22,119 nucleotides of DNA from Pseudomonadota bacterium (GTDB lineage Bacteria; Pseudomonadota; Alphaproteobacteria; Sphingomonadales; Sphingomonadaceae): positions 1 to 22,119 of the forward strand of contig JARXKR010000014.1 in NCBI GenBank assembly GCA_030271565.1. Reading direction: 5' to 3'. Each line of letters starts with the position of its first letter. The first letter of the stretch is position 1. Below are positions 21,876 through 22,119 of the stretch, in pieces. The position numbers and the translations under genes were made by a program. A model generated the notes under the pieces. The model saw only the letters and a program-made list of their open reading frames with translations. It made no database searches and was not told the origin of the DNA.

Positions 21876-22119
21876 TGCCGCCACCCCGCATCAGCCGCGT
21901 GTTCGGCGCGGTCAACATCGGTTCGTTCCGCATCTCGGCGATGATTGCCGGGCTGACCGAGACTGGCGAAATGCTGGTGCTCGGCTCGGGCCACCGCGCG
22001 TCTCAGGGGATCAAGCGCGGCTATGTCACCGACATGGCTGCTGCGACCTTTGCGGTGCGCGATGCGGTCGAGCGCGCTGAAAAGATGGCTAACACTTCGG
22101 TTTCGAGCGTGTGGATCGG
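21875..22119 (+). CDS. ftsA: Cell division protein FtsA (5' part only)
   Basis: Actin-like ATPase that tethers FtsZ to the membrane; 81 residues are in the window and the gene continues beyond it. VFGAVNIGSFRISAMIAG (9-26) corresponds to the phosphate-1 strand of the actin fold, and GSGHRASQGIKRGYVTDM (37-54) to the conserved FtsA segment before the 1C domain. Asn14 replaces the acidic residue usual in this strand (Asp in many, Glu in E. coli FtsA). The ATG overlaps ftsQ's TGA by one base. ftsZ is expected just downstream but is outside the window. Confidence 0.93.
   Translation, partial: MPPPRISRVFGAVNIGSFRISAMIAGLTETGEMLVLGSGHRASQGIKRGYVTDMAAATFAVRDAVERAEKMANTSVSSVWI

Overview
The window is a GC-rich chromosomal segment of an alphaproteobacterium. 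It most likely comes from Sphingomonadales, perhaps an Erythrobacter-like or Novosphingobium-like organism. This rests on protein flavour (MurB, MurC and FtsA N-termini, the AlkA-like glycosylase, the short interspersed CTTCGACA palindromes) and on gene order. It is inference from recall, not a database search.

Right-hand three quarters (about 5.7-22.1 kb): the division and cell wall (dcw) cluster in canonical order, all on the + strand: mraZ, rsmH, ftsL, ftsI, murE, murF, mraY, murD, ftsW, murG, murC, murB, ddl, ftsQ and the start of ftsA. These genes make UDP-MurNAc-pentapeptide (MurB, MurC, MurD, MurE, MurF, Ddl) and lipids I and II (MraY, MurG), then polymerise and cross-link septal peptidoglycan (FtsW, FtsI) within the divisome (FtsL, FtsQ, FtsA). 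Twelve of the fourteen junctions overlap by 1 or 4 nt (ATGA, GTGA or TGATG). murF-mraY has an 8-nt gap. murG-murC is spaced by a short palindromic repeat, yet a 21-codon mini-ORF bridges that spacer, overlapping murG's stop at one end and murC's start at the other. A related palindrome is translated in frame inside the N-terminus of MurB, and a different palindrome lies in frame inside MurE. The leader upstream of mraZ has two opposed arrays of GGGA boxes with about 10-bp period, matching the expected MraZ operator.

Middle (about 2.5-5.7 kb): an AlkA-like DNA glycosylase (- strand), then on the + strand a 2Fe-2S ferredoxin, a cysteine synthase, a small one-TM protein and a one-TM protein resembling DUF4350/GldG-type domains.

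Left (1-2.5 kb): the 5' part of an SDR dehydrogenase (- strand, running off the window) and two tandem genes for paralogous, membrane-anchored proteins of unknown function. Each has its own look-alike promoter and a shared motif after the stop. The pair lies between two direct copies of the last nine codons and stop of the AlkA-like gene, as if a small cassette array had been inserted at the 3' end of that gene. This cassette array and the repeat-made bridge and insertions in the dcw operon are the most unusual parts of the window. No tRNA, rRNA, CRISPR array, transposase or integrase was seen.
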